Assembly: GCA_964588285.1 (NCBI GenBank)
Contig: CAZPNX010000008.1
Coordinates: 1 to 64,000, forward strand
DNA from: CAZPNX01 sp964588285
GTDB lineage: Bacteria; Edwardsbacteria; AC1; EtOH8
Direction: 5' to 3'
Length of the DNA: 64,000 bases
The notes beneath the pieces were generated by a model. The model was not told the DNA's origin. It did not search any database and was given only the letters and a program-made list of their open reading frames with translations. The first letter of the stretch is position 1; the number at the start of each line of letters is the position of its first letter. Position numbers and translations under genes: made by a program. Shown here one piece after another: positions 50,809-59,662 of this stretch.

Positions 50809-51687
50809 GTGGTAAACAACGAAAAAAACAAGGTGTTGACCATATTAGTCCTGGCCCAGGTTGTCATCAGTGGCACCTACCTGATGGCCAAGCTGGGCCT
50901 ACGCCAGTTCTCGCCGCTTTCCTTCGGCCTCTATCGCTTCCTCATAGCCGCTGCCGTCTTCGCCGGCCTGCTGGCGGCCAAAAAACAGCTGCGACTTCCT
51001 CAAAAAAAAGATCGCATCGCTTTCCTGTGGCTGGCCTTCCTGGTCGTCCCCTTGAACCAAGGGCTTTTTCTTTACGGCATGAAATATACCCTGGCCTCCC
51101 ACGGGGCTTTGTTCTACGCCACCACCCCTATCATGGTGTTCGGGCTCTCTTGCCTGTTCCTGGGAGAAAGGCCGGGCCTGCTCAAGGCTGCCGGGATAGC
51201 TCTGGGCTTCGTCGGGGTGCTGCTGGTGCTGTCCGACCAGAGGATTGCCATATCGGGCGAAACCTTCAAGGGCGACGTCCTGATCCTGGTGGCCGTGGCC
51301 ACCTGGGCGGCCTACACCATCCTCAACAAGAAGATGCTGGTCCGCTATCCCCCGCTCTATGTCACCGGGGCCGGGCTATCCCTGGGATTCCTGATGTTCC
51401 TGCCCATCGGCCTTTACCCGGCCCTGCGCCAGGACTATTCGGCGATCAGCTGGAGCGGGGTGGCCTCCCTGCTGTATCTGGCCCTTTTAACCTCGGTGCT
51501 GGGCTACCTAGTATGGAGCTGGGGCCTGTCTAAGCTGGAGGCCAGCAAGGTAACGGTGCTGTCCAACCTCCAGCCCGTTTTGGCGGCTCTTTTGGCCTGG
51601 GTTTTCCTGGGGGAGGCCATCACCCTGCGCTTCCTTTTGGGGGCAGCGGCGGTGGCGGCCGGGGTGCTGCTGACCGAGAGGGGATGA
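50809..51687 (+). CDS. EamA/DMT-family permease
   Basis: 292 aa, ten helices: VVISGTYLMAKLGLRQFSPL (repeat 1) and DVLILVAVATWAAYTILNKK (repeat 2), typical drug/metabolite exporter. GTG start at 50809 with GGAATC-like upstream, weak ribosome-binding site. Third such transporter in the window; substrate unknown. The next open frame begins one base after its stop codon. Confidence 0.88.
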   Translation: MVNNEKNKVLTILVLAQVVISGTYLMAKLGLRQFSPLSFGLYRFLIAAAVFAGLLAAKKQLRLPQKKDRIAFLWLAFLVVPLNQGLFLYGMKYTLASHGALFYATTPIMVFGLSCLFLGERPGLLKAAGIALGFVGVLLVLSDQRIAISGETFKGDVLILVAVATWAAYTILNKKMLVRYPPLYVTGAGLSLGFLMFLPIGLYPALRQDYSAISWSGVASLLYLALLTSVLGYLVWSWGLSKLEASKVTVLSNLQPVLAALLAWVFLGEAITLRFLLGAAAVAAGVLLTERG

Positions 51688-51688
51688 C

Positions 51689-52891
51689 ATGCCGGGACGG
51701 AGACGGTATTCGATCAGGCTATTATGGGCGGGCCCCGGCGGCGGGGGCGCAGCTTATTTCCCGTATGAACTGATGAAGATAAAGGCAGAAGTTTTGGACA
51801 ACGTGGGCAGATGGAGCCAGGCCGAGGAGCTGTACCGGTCCCAGCTTTCCTGGGCCGGACAAGCCGGACTGGACCTCTACCGGGCCGAAAGCCTTAACGC
51901 CCTGGGTTGGATTTGCCACCAGAGGAACGAAGACGACAGGGCGCGGGAGCTGATCATGAAGGCCCTGTCCATATACCAGTCATCTGGCGATGACGGCGGA
52001 CAGGCCCGGGCCCACAGCCAGCTGGGGGGCACCTATTATCAGAACGGCGACTACGGCCAGGCCTTGGAACACTACCGGATGGGTCTGGAGATAACGCGCC
52101 GAACGGGCGACCTGCTGGCGGAGGCCAAGACAATCAACAACATCGGCAATATTCTGGGTGAGCAGGGGGACAACGACGGGGCCCTGCAGCTTTATGGAAA
52201 GGGGCTGGAGGCCAGCCTGGAGGCCGGGAACGCCTATATGGAGGCCGTGGTCAGCGGTAACATAGGGGCGGCGCACTTCTCCAAGGGGGATTACCGCCTG
52301 GCCTAGGACTGGTTCACGCGGCAGCTGGAGTTGGGGGCGCGATTGGGAAACAAACTGGTCCTGAGCTCGGCCTTGGGGAGCCTGGCCGGGGCCAATCTCA
52401 AGATGGGGGAATCGGGAATGGCCCTGGAGCTCCTGGAGAAAAGGCTGGGGATCTCCGAGGAGATCGGCGACCTAAAGGGGCAGGCCTTGGCCTGGGACTA
52501 TAGGGGCAACTTCCACTATACCAGGGGCGAGCATGGCCTGGCGGAAAGCGCCTTCAGGAAGGCGCTGGAGCTCGCCGAGAAGGCCAACCTAAGAACCCTG
52601 GCGCTCTCCGAGGAGATGCGGGTTCCGGAGATGGTGGTCGAGTGCCGGCTGCTGGCGACCAAAATACTATCGAGAAAGGATCGACCGGCGGCGGAGGCGG
52701 CCCTCAGGCACCTTCTTAGAGAACCGATGGACGACGAGCAGAGGGCCGAGGTTCACCGCATTATCTACGAACTGTCCGGTGATGAGGCCAGCCGCCAGCA
52801 GGCCCTGAAGGCCTACCGTAGGCTGAACGAGCGCAACCCAACCGAGGAATACGCCCAGATGATCGCCCGGTTGGAGAAGATCGGGCCATAG
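51689..52891 (+). pseudogene. TPR-repeat protein gene with in-frame TAG
   Basis: A single frame runs from 51689 to 52891 except for TAG at 52304-52306 (...SKGDYRLA, stop, DWFTRQLELGARLGN...). Both halves are TPR repeats of the kind found in adenylate-cyclase or kinase-associated regulators (GGTYYQNGDYGQALEHYRMG, GNFHYTRGEHGLAESAFRKA). The N-terminus looks truncated: the first 25 residues (PGRRRYSIRLLWAGPGGGG) have no TPR character. So this is probably a 3' fragment of a larger gene with a further stop. Internal starts at 52331 could give the second half alone. Confidence 0.7.
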
Positions 52892-52925
52892 GCGAATAAT
52901 CGGCAATGATTAAGACATTGCCCGA

Positions 52926-52954
52926 TTGACAAAGCGAAGACCCTGTAATATCAT
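52926..52954 (+). promoter_or_regulatory. strong promoter ending six bases before the start codon
   Basis: TTGACA (52926-52931), 17-base spacer, TATCAT (52949-52954). The predicted transcription start coincides with the ATG at 52961, so the message would be leaderless. Confidence 0.65.
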
Positions 52955-52960
52955 ACTATC

Positions 52961-53653
52961 ATGAAGCCATTGAAGACGATCGTGGCGCTCCTCGTTCTGC
53001 CCTCGGCCTTGGCCTGCGCCCCAAAGGCCGTGACCCCGCTGGCGGAGGATACAGCCGGCCTGACCATCGACCTGCCGCCCTATGCCGGCAAAAAGCAGGT
53101 GGTGGCGGTGCTCGATCTCCAAAACCTCAGCCAGTTCGATGATCCGCGCATCGGTCGGGGGGTGTCCAATATGCTCATCACCGCTTTAGTGAGCACTGGC
53201 CGCTTCACGGTGGTGGAGCGCAACGAGGAGGCGCTCAAGAAGATCTTCGAGGAACAAAAGCTGGGGGCCAGCGGCGCCGTCACCCCGCAGACCGCGGCCA
53301 AGGTGGGCAGGATGTTGGGCGCCAAGCTGGCGGTCATCGGCCAGGTCAGCGAGTTCGGCATCCGCAAGACCTCGGCCTTCGTGGGGGTGGGCGGCACTAA
53401 GACCACCACCACCCGGGTGGTGGTGGACGCCAGGATGGTGGATACCGAGACGGCCGAGATGGCGGCGGCGGCCTCCGGCATCGGCACCGCCAGCACCAGC
53501 ACCAGCGGGGTAGCCCTGACCTACGAGTTCGGCACCGCCGGGTTCGACGAGACCACCATCGGCATGGCCACCCGCCGGGCGGTCAACCAGGTGGCGACGA
53601 CCTTCGCCCAACAGTTCGAGATCAAACAGATGAGGGAGGGAGGAAAAAGATGA
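52961..53653 (+). CDS. CsgG-family lipoprotein
   Basis: 230 aa lipoprotein (VLPSALACAPK, lipidated Cys near 19). CsgG-like core: VVAVLDLQNLSQFDDPRIGRG, NMLITALVSTGRFTVVERNE, AKVGRMLGAKLAVIGQVSEFG, then a beta segment TTTTRVVVDARMVDTETAEM. CsgG forms an outer-membrane pore for curli; many relatives form other envelope complexes. The following gene overlaps by four bases and encodes an outer-membrane-type protein, but no curli genes are present. Start set by the promoter six bases upstream. Confidence 0.85.
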   Translation: MKPLKTIVALLVLPSALACAPKAVTPLAEDTAGLTIDLPPYAGKKQVVAVLDLQNLSQFDDPRIGRGVSNMLITALVSTGRFTVVERNEEALKKIFEEQKLGASGAVTPQTAAKVGRMLGAKLAVIGQVSEFGIRKTSAFVGVGGTKTTTTRVVVDARMVDTETAEMAAAASGIGTASTSTSGVALTYEFGTAGFDETTIGMATRRAVNQVATTFAQQFEIKQMREGGKR

Positions 53654-54561
53654 ATGGCACAAAGGTGATCGCCGCCGCCGCCCTGCTGGCCTTGCCGGCC
53701 GCGGCCCAGGATCAGACCAACATCAGCCTTAAGCCTACCCCGCCGCCCATCTCCTGTCTGGACTTCTTCAAGGGGGTCAAGCAGCTGACCTTCACCGGGC
53801 TCTATATGAGGATGGGAGAGGCCGAGGATTCTGGCCTGGACGAGGCCCCTACCGCCTGGGGTTTTCAAGCCGAGGCGGCCGGCGGCGGGGCCGAAGGGGC
53901 CGGGGGGATAGTCAACACCATGTTCATGAAGATCAATGTGCCCATGGACAATGAGGAGTACCCGGCCTTCATGCTGGGCATGAATCTGTTTCTAGTGAAG
54001 GATTTGATCCAGGGGGAGAAGCGCGATATCGCCGGGGAGATTATTGAAAAGAAGCCGACGGTGGCCGCCTTCGGGGGGCTGGGCTGGAGCTACGTCGGCT
54101 TCACCATGTCCGATTTCAGCCTGCCGGGTTTCGGCCGCAGCGGGTACGACCTGACCATGAACACCAGCGAGCTGAGCTTTCCCATCGGCCTGGCGGCCGA
54201 GCTGCCGCTCACTCCGACGCTCTCCCTGGTGCCGTTCGGCCGGTTCGCCTGGAGCAAGTCTTCCATGGACATCACCGTCCCCTACCCCCAGGTGGTGATA
54301 ACCTCGTATATACCGCTTAAAACCGACACCCTGTGGACGCTCGACTTCAGCGACTCCAGCTACAGCTCCACCAGGTTAGATTACGGCATGGACATCAACC
54401 TGCGCCCCTTCCGCAACGCTCCGGAATGGAAGATCAGCGTGGGAACGGTGCTGTCGCAGATCGAGGGCATGTCCAAGGGCAACCTCCTCTTCATCGCCAG
54501 CATCAAGCGGGAGTGGGGGAAGTACTACTCCAGCACCATGTTCGGGCCCAAGCTGTATTGA
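53650..54561 (+). CDS. outer-membrane-type protein, unknown
   Basis: 303 aa with a signal peptide (KVIAAAALLALPAAA, cut near residue 19). The mature part is rich in Gly, Ser and aromatic residues with alternating strands (LTFTGLYMRMGEAEDSG, WSYVGFTMSDFSLPGFGRSG, KREWGKYYSSTMFGPKLY), consistent with a small beta-barrel. No family recognised. GGAGG lies 9 bases before the ATG, and the gene overlaps the CsgG-like gene. Probably works with it in the outer membrane. Confidence 0.65.
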   Translation: MNGTKVIAAAALLALPAAAQDQTNISLKPTPPPISCLDFFKGVKQLTFTGLYMRMGEAEDSGLDEAPTAWGFQAEAAGGGAEGAGGIVNTMFMKINVPMDNEEYPAFMLGMNLFLVKDLIQGEKRDIAGEIIEKKPTVAAFGGLGWSYVGFTMSDFSLPGFGRSGYDLTMNTSELSFPIGLAAELPLTPTLSLVPFGRFAWSKSSMDITVPYPQVVITSYIPLKTDTLWTLDFSDSSYSSTRLDYGMDINLRPFRNAPEWKISVGTVLSQIEGMSKGNLLFIASIKREWGKYYSSTMFGPKLY

Positions 54562-54581
54562 TGCTTTGGCCGCGGACAAAG

Positions 54582-54610
54582 AAGGGCTCCGCCTTATGGC
54601 GGGGCCCTTT
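54582..54610. terminator. terminator between convergent genes
   Basis: AAGGGCTCCGCC pairs with GGCGGGGCCCTT (one G-T pair), loop TTAT, followed by TTTT on the plus strand. Confidence 0.75.
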
Positions 54611-54633
54611 TGCATGTCTAGGGGGAAAGCATG

Positions 54634-56625
54634 CTATCGGGGGACGACGGATTTTGGATTATCCAGGATTATAAGCCAGGCTCCCAATCCGGCCGACGCC
54701 GCCAAGCCGATCAACAAGGCGGGAGGAAAAACGCCTTGGCCAGCCAGCCAGGGAAGCTTTGAGGAAAAGGCCGGAAAGTATATCAGAACCAGCGCCAGCC
54801 CGTTATTGAGGGCATGGGCCAGCATGGAAAGGTATATAGAGCCTGTCCGGTAAACGATGAATGTAAGATACAGACCCAATAGGAAAGTGGTGACCAGCCG
54901 GAACAGGTTCAAATGGATGGCGGCGAAGAGCAGGGCGGTTAAGGTTACCGCGGCCCAGGCCGGGAGCTTGGTCCGCAACGAGGATAAGATAACTCCCCGA
55001 AACAGCATCTCCTCGCAGATACCCGGACTTATGGCCAGAATGAAAAGGCCGGGCAGTAGCCTGGTGCCGGACCTGCTGAGATCAAGATAATCCTTGAGGC
55101 CCTCCAGCAGCTTCAGAGACTCGGGGAAAAGCTTTGACTGAATGGCTCCGGCCCAAGCGGCCAGACCGGCGGCGCCCAGACACAGCAGGATGGCGCCGGC
55201 CAACGAAAGTGGCCGAAACGGATTCAGATGGAAGGCTTTTCGGAAGTCGAGCTTGGCGTACCAGGCCGCCAGCAGAGCCGGCGCCAGTATCAGCCCCCAG
55301 AGAGTGGCCAGCAGGCCCCAGTGCCTGAAACGTATCTGCAGGAAGCCCCCCAGATAGAAAAGCAACAGCAGGGCCAGACAGAAGAGGACCAGAGCTCCGA
55401 CCGGCGGCAGGGCGGAAGAGGGTTTCATCCGGCTGCGGCGGAAGGCCTGGTGCCAACCTTTGCCCTCGCCCAGCAGCACCTCCTCGGAACCGAAGAGGCT
55501 GGCAGAAAACATGGCCGCCAGGAAGGCCAGGGCCGAGTTGACGAAGAAGACCAGGAGCACCAGGTCCCAGGAGTACTCGCCCAGCAGCACGTCCTTGATG
55601 AGCAGGGTGACGTTGGCCACTGGCACCAGGGCCAACAGGCGGTTTAGCTGGATGCCGGGCATGACCGCCACCTGGGTCAGCAGGACCAGCGGCAGGTAGA
55701 CCGGGGTCACCAGGTTCTGGGCGTCCTTGAACGACCTGGCGAACAGTGAGGCCGACAGCAGAACGGCGCTGACCAGCAGGGACAGGGGCAGCAGGGATAG
55801 GAATACCAGGGCCAGGGAGGCCGGCCCGATGGAGAACTCCATCCTACCAGTGGCGGCGCCTAGCTGCACCAGCCCGGCCGAGAAGGTCATCATCATGGAG
55901 AAGAGGTTGAGGGCGCCGGTGATGACGGCGATGGCGGCCACGGTCAGGAACTTGCCCATGAAGAGCTCGCGCTTGTCCACCGGGGCCGACAGGATGGTCT
56001 CCATGGTGCCGCGCTCCTTCTCCCCAGCGGTCAGGTCCATGGCCGGGTACATGGCGCCCATCATCATGCAGACGATGAGCAGGATCGGCAGCAGTATCCC
56101 CAGCACCATGCCCCCCATGCGCGAGGGCGGTGCGGTGTTCTCGACCCGCAGGCCGAACGGCTCAAGGACAGCGGAGTCCACCCCGGCCCGGGCCAGCCTC
56201 TCCCTCTGCAGGAGCAAGCGGTAGCGTCCGGCGGCCTCCCTGAGGCGGGTCAGCGCCAGCCGCGACTTCTCCTTGGCCCCGTCGTAGTAGATGACGGCCG
56301 AATCGGCGGCGGGGCGCCACTCGAGCCAGGCCCAGATATTTCGGGAGGCCAAGTCGGCCGCCGGGTCCGGCGACGGACAGAAGACCAGGGAGGTGTCGCC
56401 TTGCAACAGGGAGTCTAAAACCGGTGGCAGCTGGCCGCCGGCCGAAACGCGGCTCCGCTCATGCTGGAGCCGGGCCATGCCGGCCGAGGTCAGCTGGGTC
56501 ATGAAGATGAACATGGCCGGGTAGAGGACGATGGGCAGCAGCACCATCACCATCAGGGTGCGCCGGTCGCGCAGGGAGTCCAGCACCTCCTTGCGGAAGA
56601 CGGCCAGAACCTTCCCCGGGTTCAT
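54634..56625 (-). CDS. ABC-2 permease fused to a CPBP intramembrane protease domain
   Basis: 663 aa. Residues 1-400 are a NatB-type sodium/export ABC permease: VFRKEVLDSLRDRRTLMVMV with the first helix, a large extracytoplasmic loop, then GTMETILSAPVDKRELFMGK and five helices. The C-terminal 230 residues form a CPBP (CAAX-protease-like) domain with GICEEMLFRGVIL (EExxxR) and FAAIHLNLFR (conserved His), plus a late Asn/His helix (LAHALNNGLALV). Start 56625 overlaps the ATPase gene end (ATGA). Probably exports or processes a peptide; substrate unknown. Confidence 0.88.
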   Translation of the reverse strand: MNPGKVLAVFRKEVLDSLRDRRTLMVMVLLPIVLYPAMFIFMTQLTSAGMARLQHERSRVSAGGQLPPVLDSLLQGDTSLVFCPSPDPAADLASRNIWAWLEWRPAADSAVIYYDGAKEKSRLALTRLREAAGRYRLLLQRERLARAGVDSAVLEPFGLRVENTAPPSRMGGMVLGILLPILLIVCMMMGAMYPAMDLTAGEKERGTMETILSAPVDKRELFMGKFLTVAAIAVITGALNLFSMMMTFSAGLVQLGAATGRMEFSIGPASLALVFLSLLPLSLLVSAVLLSASLFARSFKDAQNLVTPVYLPLVLLTQVAVMPGIQLNRLLALVPVANVTLLIKDVLLGEYSWDLVLLVFFVNSALAFLAAMFSASLFGSEEVLLGEGKGWHQAFRRSRMKPSSALPPVGALVLFCLALLLLFYLGGFLQIRFRHWGLLATLWGLILAPALLAAWYAKLDFRKAFHLNPFRPLSLAGAILLCLGAAGLAAWAGAIQSKLFPESLKLLEGLKDYLDLSRSGTRLLPGLFILAISPGICEEMLFRGVILSSLRTKLPAWAAVTLTALLFAAIHLNLFRLVTTFLLGLYLTFIVYRTGSIYLSMLAHALNNGLALVLIYFPAFSSKLPWLAGQGVFPPALLIGLAASAGLGAWLIILDNPKSVVPR

Positions 56626-57401
56626 GCCGGCACCCTGGCTTTCCGGCCGACGAAATCCATGAAGATGTCGGCCAGGCTCTGCTTTCCGGTCTTGCGCCGG
56701 TACCCCTCCAGGGTGTCGACATCCATCAGTCGCCCCAGGTGCTGGAGGCCGATGCGGCGGCACAGCAGCTCGGCCTCGGTCATGTAGTGGGTGGAGAAGA
56801 TGACCGTTTTGCCAGAGGCGGCCGCGTTCCGGATGAAATCGATGATGGCCCGGCTGGTCATGATGTCCAGGCCCAGGGTGGGCTCGTCCAGTATCAGCAC
56901 CGGGGGATCGTGCAGCAGGCAGCGGGCGATGGAGGCCTTCTGGGTCTGGCCGGTGGAGAGTTTCTCGATGCGCTGGTCCAAAAAGTTTTGCATATCCAAC
57001 AGCCGGGAAAGTTCGGCGATCCGGCAATCAGCCCTGCCCGACTCCATATCGTAGAGCTGGGCGAAATAGGCCAGCATCTCCCGAGAAGTCAGCCGGCCGT
57101 AAAGCCTGGTGTTGCCCGAAAGGAAGCCGATGGATCGCTTGACCTCCATGGGCCGGGAGATGATGTCGAACCCGTTGACCGAGGCGGTGCCGGCCGAAGG
57201 TTTGATGACCGTGGCCAGCATCCGCAGCAGGGTGGTCTTTCCGGCGCCGTTGGGGCCCAGGAGGCCGAAGATCTCGCCTCTTCCGATGGAGAGGTCGGTG
57301 GGCAAAAGGGCCGCGATGTCTCCCCTTTTGGGATCCCAAAAGTTTCGGGAGAGCCCGGCTGTTTCAATCATTTGGTTGTTATCTGGCTGGACAGAAGACA
57401 T
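56622..57401 (-). CDS. ABC transporter ATP-binding protein (NatA-like)
   Basis: 259 aa ATPase. Walker A GPNGAGKTTLLRM near 48, signature LSTGQTQKASIARCL near 147, Walker B VLILDEPTLGLD near 167, switch His in FSTHYMTEAE. Partner of the permease it overlaps. Start at 57401 has AGGA four bases upstream and overlaps the transpeptidase gene end; 57371 is a second choice. Belongs to the sodium-export or daunorubicin-resistance type group. Confidence 0.9.
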   Translation of the reverse strand: MSSVQPDNNQMIETAGLSRNFWDPKRGDIAALLPTDLSIGRGEIFGLLGPNGAGKTTLLRMLATVIKPSAGTASVNGFDIISRPMEVKRSIGFLSGNTRLYGRLTSREMLAYFAQLYDMESGRADCRIAELSRLLDMQNFLDQRIEKLSTGQTQKASIARCLLHDPPVLILDEPTLGLDIMTSRAIIDFIRNAAASGKTVIFSTHYMTEAELLCRRIGLQHLGRLMDVDTLEGYRRKTGKQSLADIFMDFVGRKARVPA

Positions 57402-58134
57402 AGCGTCCTTTGGAGTCCACCGACACTTTCGGCGGCCATCGCTTTTCCTCGAACCAGCTGAAACCCAAGGCCAGGTTTTTCCAGAATTCCAACAGTTTCG
57501 AATTGGCGCCATACAGTGCTTCCAGCGATTTCAGGCCGGCGCTGTCCAGGCGGCAAGGAAAGATGTGGACCGGGATCTGCCGCTGGCCGGCGGCGGTGGC
57601 CTCCACCGCCAGGGCGTATAGCTCCTTGATGCCCTCGTCCTCAATGGGCACGCAGCCGATGGTGACGCAGGAGCCGTGGATGTATATGGCCCCGCCCGGA
57701 TCCCGCCCCTCCTTCAATATCTGGTCCGAGCGGTTGGGATAGCTGACCCCCAGGGAGAGATAGAAGTTGCTGTTGGGATTGAAGTCGTTTATGTGGTAGA
57801 AGCCCTCGGGCACCTGGAGGTCGCCCCGCTTCCTTTTGGGGCCCAGCTCGCCGGACGACGAGCAGATGGGGTAACTCTTAAGTGAACGGTACTTCCCAGC
57901 TCCCTCCCGGGCCCAGACCTCCAGCAGCTTCTCCCTTTTAAAGATGCGGATGAACAGCTCCTTTGGCGGGTAGGAGAACCCCATTTCGAGACAGAGTTTT
58001 TTTAACCCTTCCTCTTTCTGAGTAAAGGCAGCCCGAACGCGTTCGTATCTCAGTTGTTTTTGCTTAAAGCTCTGGGCGGCGGCCGGCAGGGTTGACAGCA
58101 GAAAAATGAGGAAGAGGGTCAACAAGTTTTTCAT
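57379..58134 (-). CDS. L,D-transpeptidase (YafK/ErfK type)
   Basis: 251 aa periplasmic enzyme making 3-3 or protein-peptidoglycan links. Signal peptide (LLTLFLIFLLSTLPAAA, cut near 21). Catalytic motif IHGSCVTIGCVPIEDEG near residue 152: His, then Ser-x-x-x-Gly-Cys, the active Cys. The N-terminal half has LYIRIFKREKLLEVW-like strand. First gene of the minus-strand operon, with a GGAGGAG ribosome-binding site and a promoter at 58158-58186. Confidence 0.88.
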   Translation of the reverse strand: MKNLLTLFLIFLLSTLPAAAQSFKQKQLRYERVRAAFTQKEEGLKKLCLEMGFSYPPKELFIRIFKREKLLEVWAREGAGKYRSLKSYPICSSSGELGPKRKRGDLQVPEGFYHINDFNPNSNFYLSLGVSYPNRSDQILKEGRDPGGAIYIHGSCVTIGCVPIEDEGIKELYALAVEATAAGQRQIPVHIFPCRLDSAGLKSLEALYGANSKLLEFWKNLALGFSWFEEKRWPPKVSVDSKGRYVFCPAR

Positions 58135-58157
58135 GGCTCCTCCATTGTCTGGGTATT

Positions 58158-58186
58158 AAGATACATGGTTTTGTCCGGCCAGTCAA
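58158..58186 (-). promoter_or_regulatory. sigma70-like promoter, minus strand
   Basis: On the minus strand TTGACT (58181-58186), 17 bases, TATCTT (58158-58163), about 24 bases before the transpeptidase start codon. Confidence 0.65.
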
Positions 58187-58198
58187 GCAATATTTCAC

Positions 58199-58227
58199 TT
58201 GATTTTTAATATGTCTTCAAGTATGCT
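58199..58227 (+). promoter_or_regulatory. promoter for mnmE, leaderless
   Basis: TTGATT (58199-58204), 17 bases, TATGCT (58222-58227), seven bases before the ATG at 58235. It supports that start and a leaderless mRNA. Confidence 0.5.
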
Positions 58228-58234
58228 CATTAAC

Positions 58235-59617
58235 ATGAATTACGAAACCAGGGATACCATTGTGGCCATCTCTACGGCGCCGGGACGGGCGGCCCTGTCG
58301 GTGGTGCGTATCTCCGGGCCGCAGGCCGCGGCAGTGGCCGACAGGATCTTCCGGGGCAAAACCCGCCCCTCGGATATGTCCGACCACACGGTCCAATATG
58401 GACACATCGTCACCCAACGGGGCCAGGCGGTGGACGAGGTGATGCTGACCCTGCTTCGGGAACCGCACAGCTTTACCGGCCAGGATACGGTGGAAATAAC
58501 CTGTCACGGCGGGAGTGCGGCGGCGCCGGCTGTGGTCGAGCTGGCGTTGCTGGCCGGGGCTCGGCCGGCCCGGCCCGGCGAGTTCACCCTGCGGGCCTAT
58601 CTGAACGGTAGGCTGGATCTTTCCCAGGCCGAGGCGGTGGCCGACGTCATCGAGGCCGGCACCCTGGCCGCGGCTCGGGCGGCTCTGGAGCGGCTTTCCG
58701 GCGGGCTTTCCCAAAGGATCGCCGAGATCAGGTCCGTTCTGCTGGAGGTGCTGGCCCAGCTGGAGGCGGCCGTCGACTTTCCCGAAGAGGATTTGCCTCA
58801 GCCGGTGGTCGGGGAGATAGGCAGCGCCATCGATCAGGCTTTAAAGCTAATAGGGCAGATGATAGATTCCAGCCGCACCGCCCGTTTGTTGCGGGAGGGC
58901 GCCAAAGCCGTGATCGCCGGCCGTCCCAACACCGGAAAATCCAGCCTTTTCAACCTGATGCTGCGCCAGGAAAGGGCCATCGTCACCGAGCAGCCGGGGA
59001 CCACCCGGGACGTGCTGGAGGGGTTCATCGAGGTGCGCGGGGTGCCGGTGCGGCTGTTCGATACCGCCGGGGTGCGCGAGCCGGCGGATCTGATTGAAGC
59101 GGCCGGAGTGGAACGGGCCAAAGAGAAGCTGGAGCAGGCCGATCTGGTGCTGCTGGTGATAGACGGATCCCAGCCACCTCGAGCCGAGGACAAAAAACTG
59201 CTGGAACAGACCAAGAATCTGCCGAGAATAGTCATCCTGAACAAGAGCGACCTCAAGCCGGCCTTCACCGCCCAGAAAAGGTGGATACGCATTTCGGCCC
59301 TGACCGGAACCGGCCTGACGAAGTTGGAGGAGGCCATGGTCTCGATGCTGACGGCCGGCAGAGGTCTTGAGGAGGGCGGGACGTCGGCGGCCAACGTCAG
59401 GCAGGTGGAGGCTTTAAAGCGGGCGAATGAATTTCTGGCTGCGGCGGCCGACGGTTTGATCCAAAAGAGACCATACGACCTGTTGGCCGGGGACGTCAGG
59501 GCCTCGGTGGCGGCGTTGGACGAGATCACCGGGGAGACATTCCGCCGGGCGGACGGAGGCGACATCGATGCCGAAGTCCTCGATAGGATATTCGAAAGGT
59601 TCTGCATCGGTAAGTGA
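58235..59617 (+). CDS. mnmE: tRNA modification GTPase MnmE (TrmE)
   Basis: 460 aa from ATG 58235. With MnmG it installs the 5-carboxymethylaminomethyl group on U34 of certain tRNAs using folate. Family N-terminus DTIVAISTAPGRAALSVVRISG begins six residues after the start, as in E. coli. Domain marks: GQDTVEITCHGG, RPARPGEFTLRAYLNGRLDL in two parts, G1 GRPNTGKSSLFN, G3 DTAG, G4 NKSD, and the C-terminal CIGK zinc/formyl-folate cysteine. ATGs at 58211 and 58223 are open but the promoter overlaps them. Confidence 0.95.
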   Translation: MNYETRDTIVAISTAPGRAALSVVRISGPQAAAVADRIFRGKTRPSDMSDHTVQYGHIVTQRGQAVDEVMLTLLREPHSFTGQDTVEITCHGGSAAAPAVVELALLAGARPARPGEFTLRAYLNGRLDLSQAEAVADVIEAGTLAAARAALERLSGGLSQRIAEIRSVLLEVLAQLEAAVDFPEEDLPQPVVGEIGSAIDQALKLIGQMIDSSRTARLLREGAKAVIAGRPNTGKSSLFNLMLRQERAIVTEQPGTTRDVLEGFIEVRGVPVRLFDTAGVREPADLIEAAGVERAKEKLEQADLVLLVIDGSQPPRAEDKKLLEQTKNLPRIVILNKSDLKPAFTAQKRWIRISALTGTGLTKLEEAMVSMLTAGRGLEEGGTSAANVRQVEALKRANEFLAAAADGLIQKRPYDLLAGDVRASVAALDEITGETFRRADGGDIDAEVLDRIFERFCIGK

Positions 59618-59662
59618 AACGACAAGAGTTAAGGAGCAAGGGATAAGGGATAAGGAGCAAGC

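Noticed and set aside
53395..53425. Short ACC/GGT inverted run in the CsgG-like gene as a regulatory hairpin
   Set aside because: It encodes a Thr/Val-rich strand (TTTTRVVV), explained by codon use.
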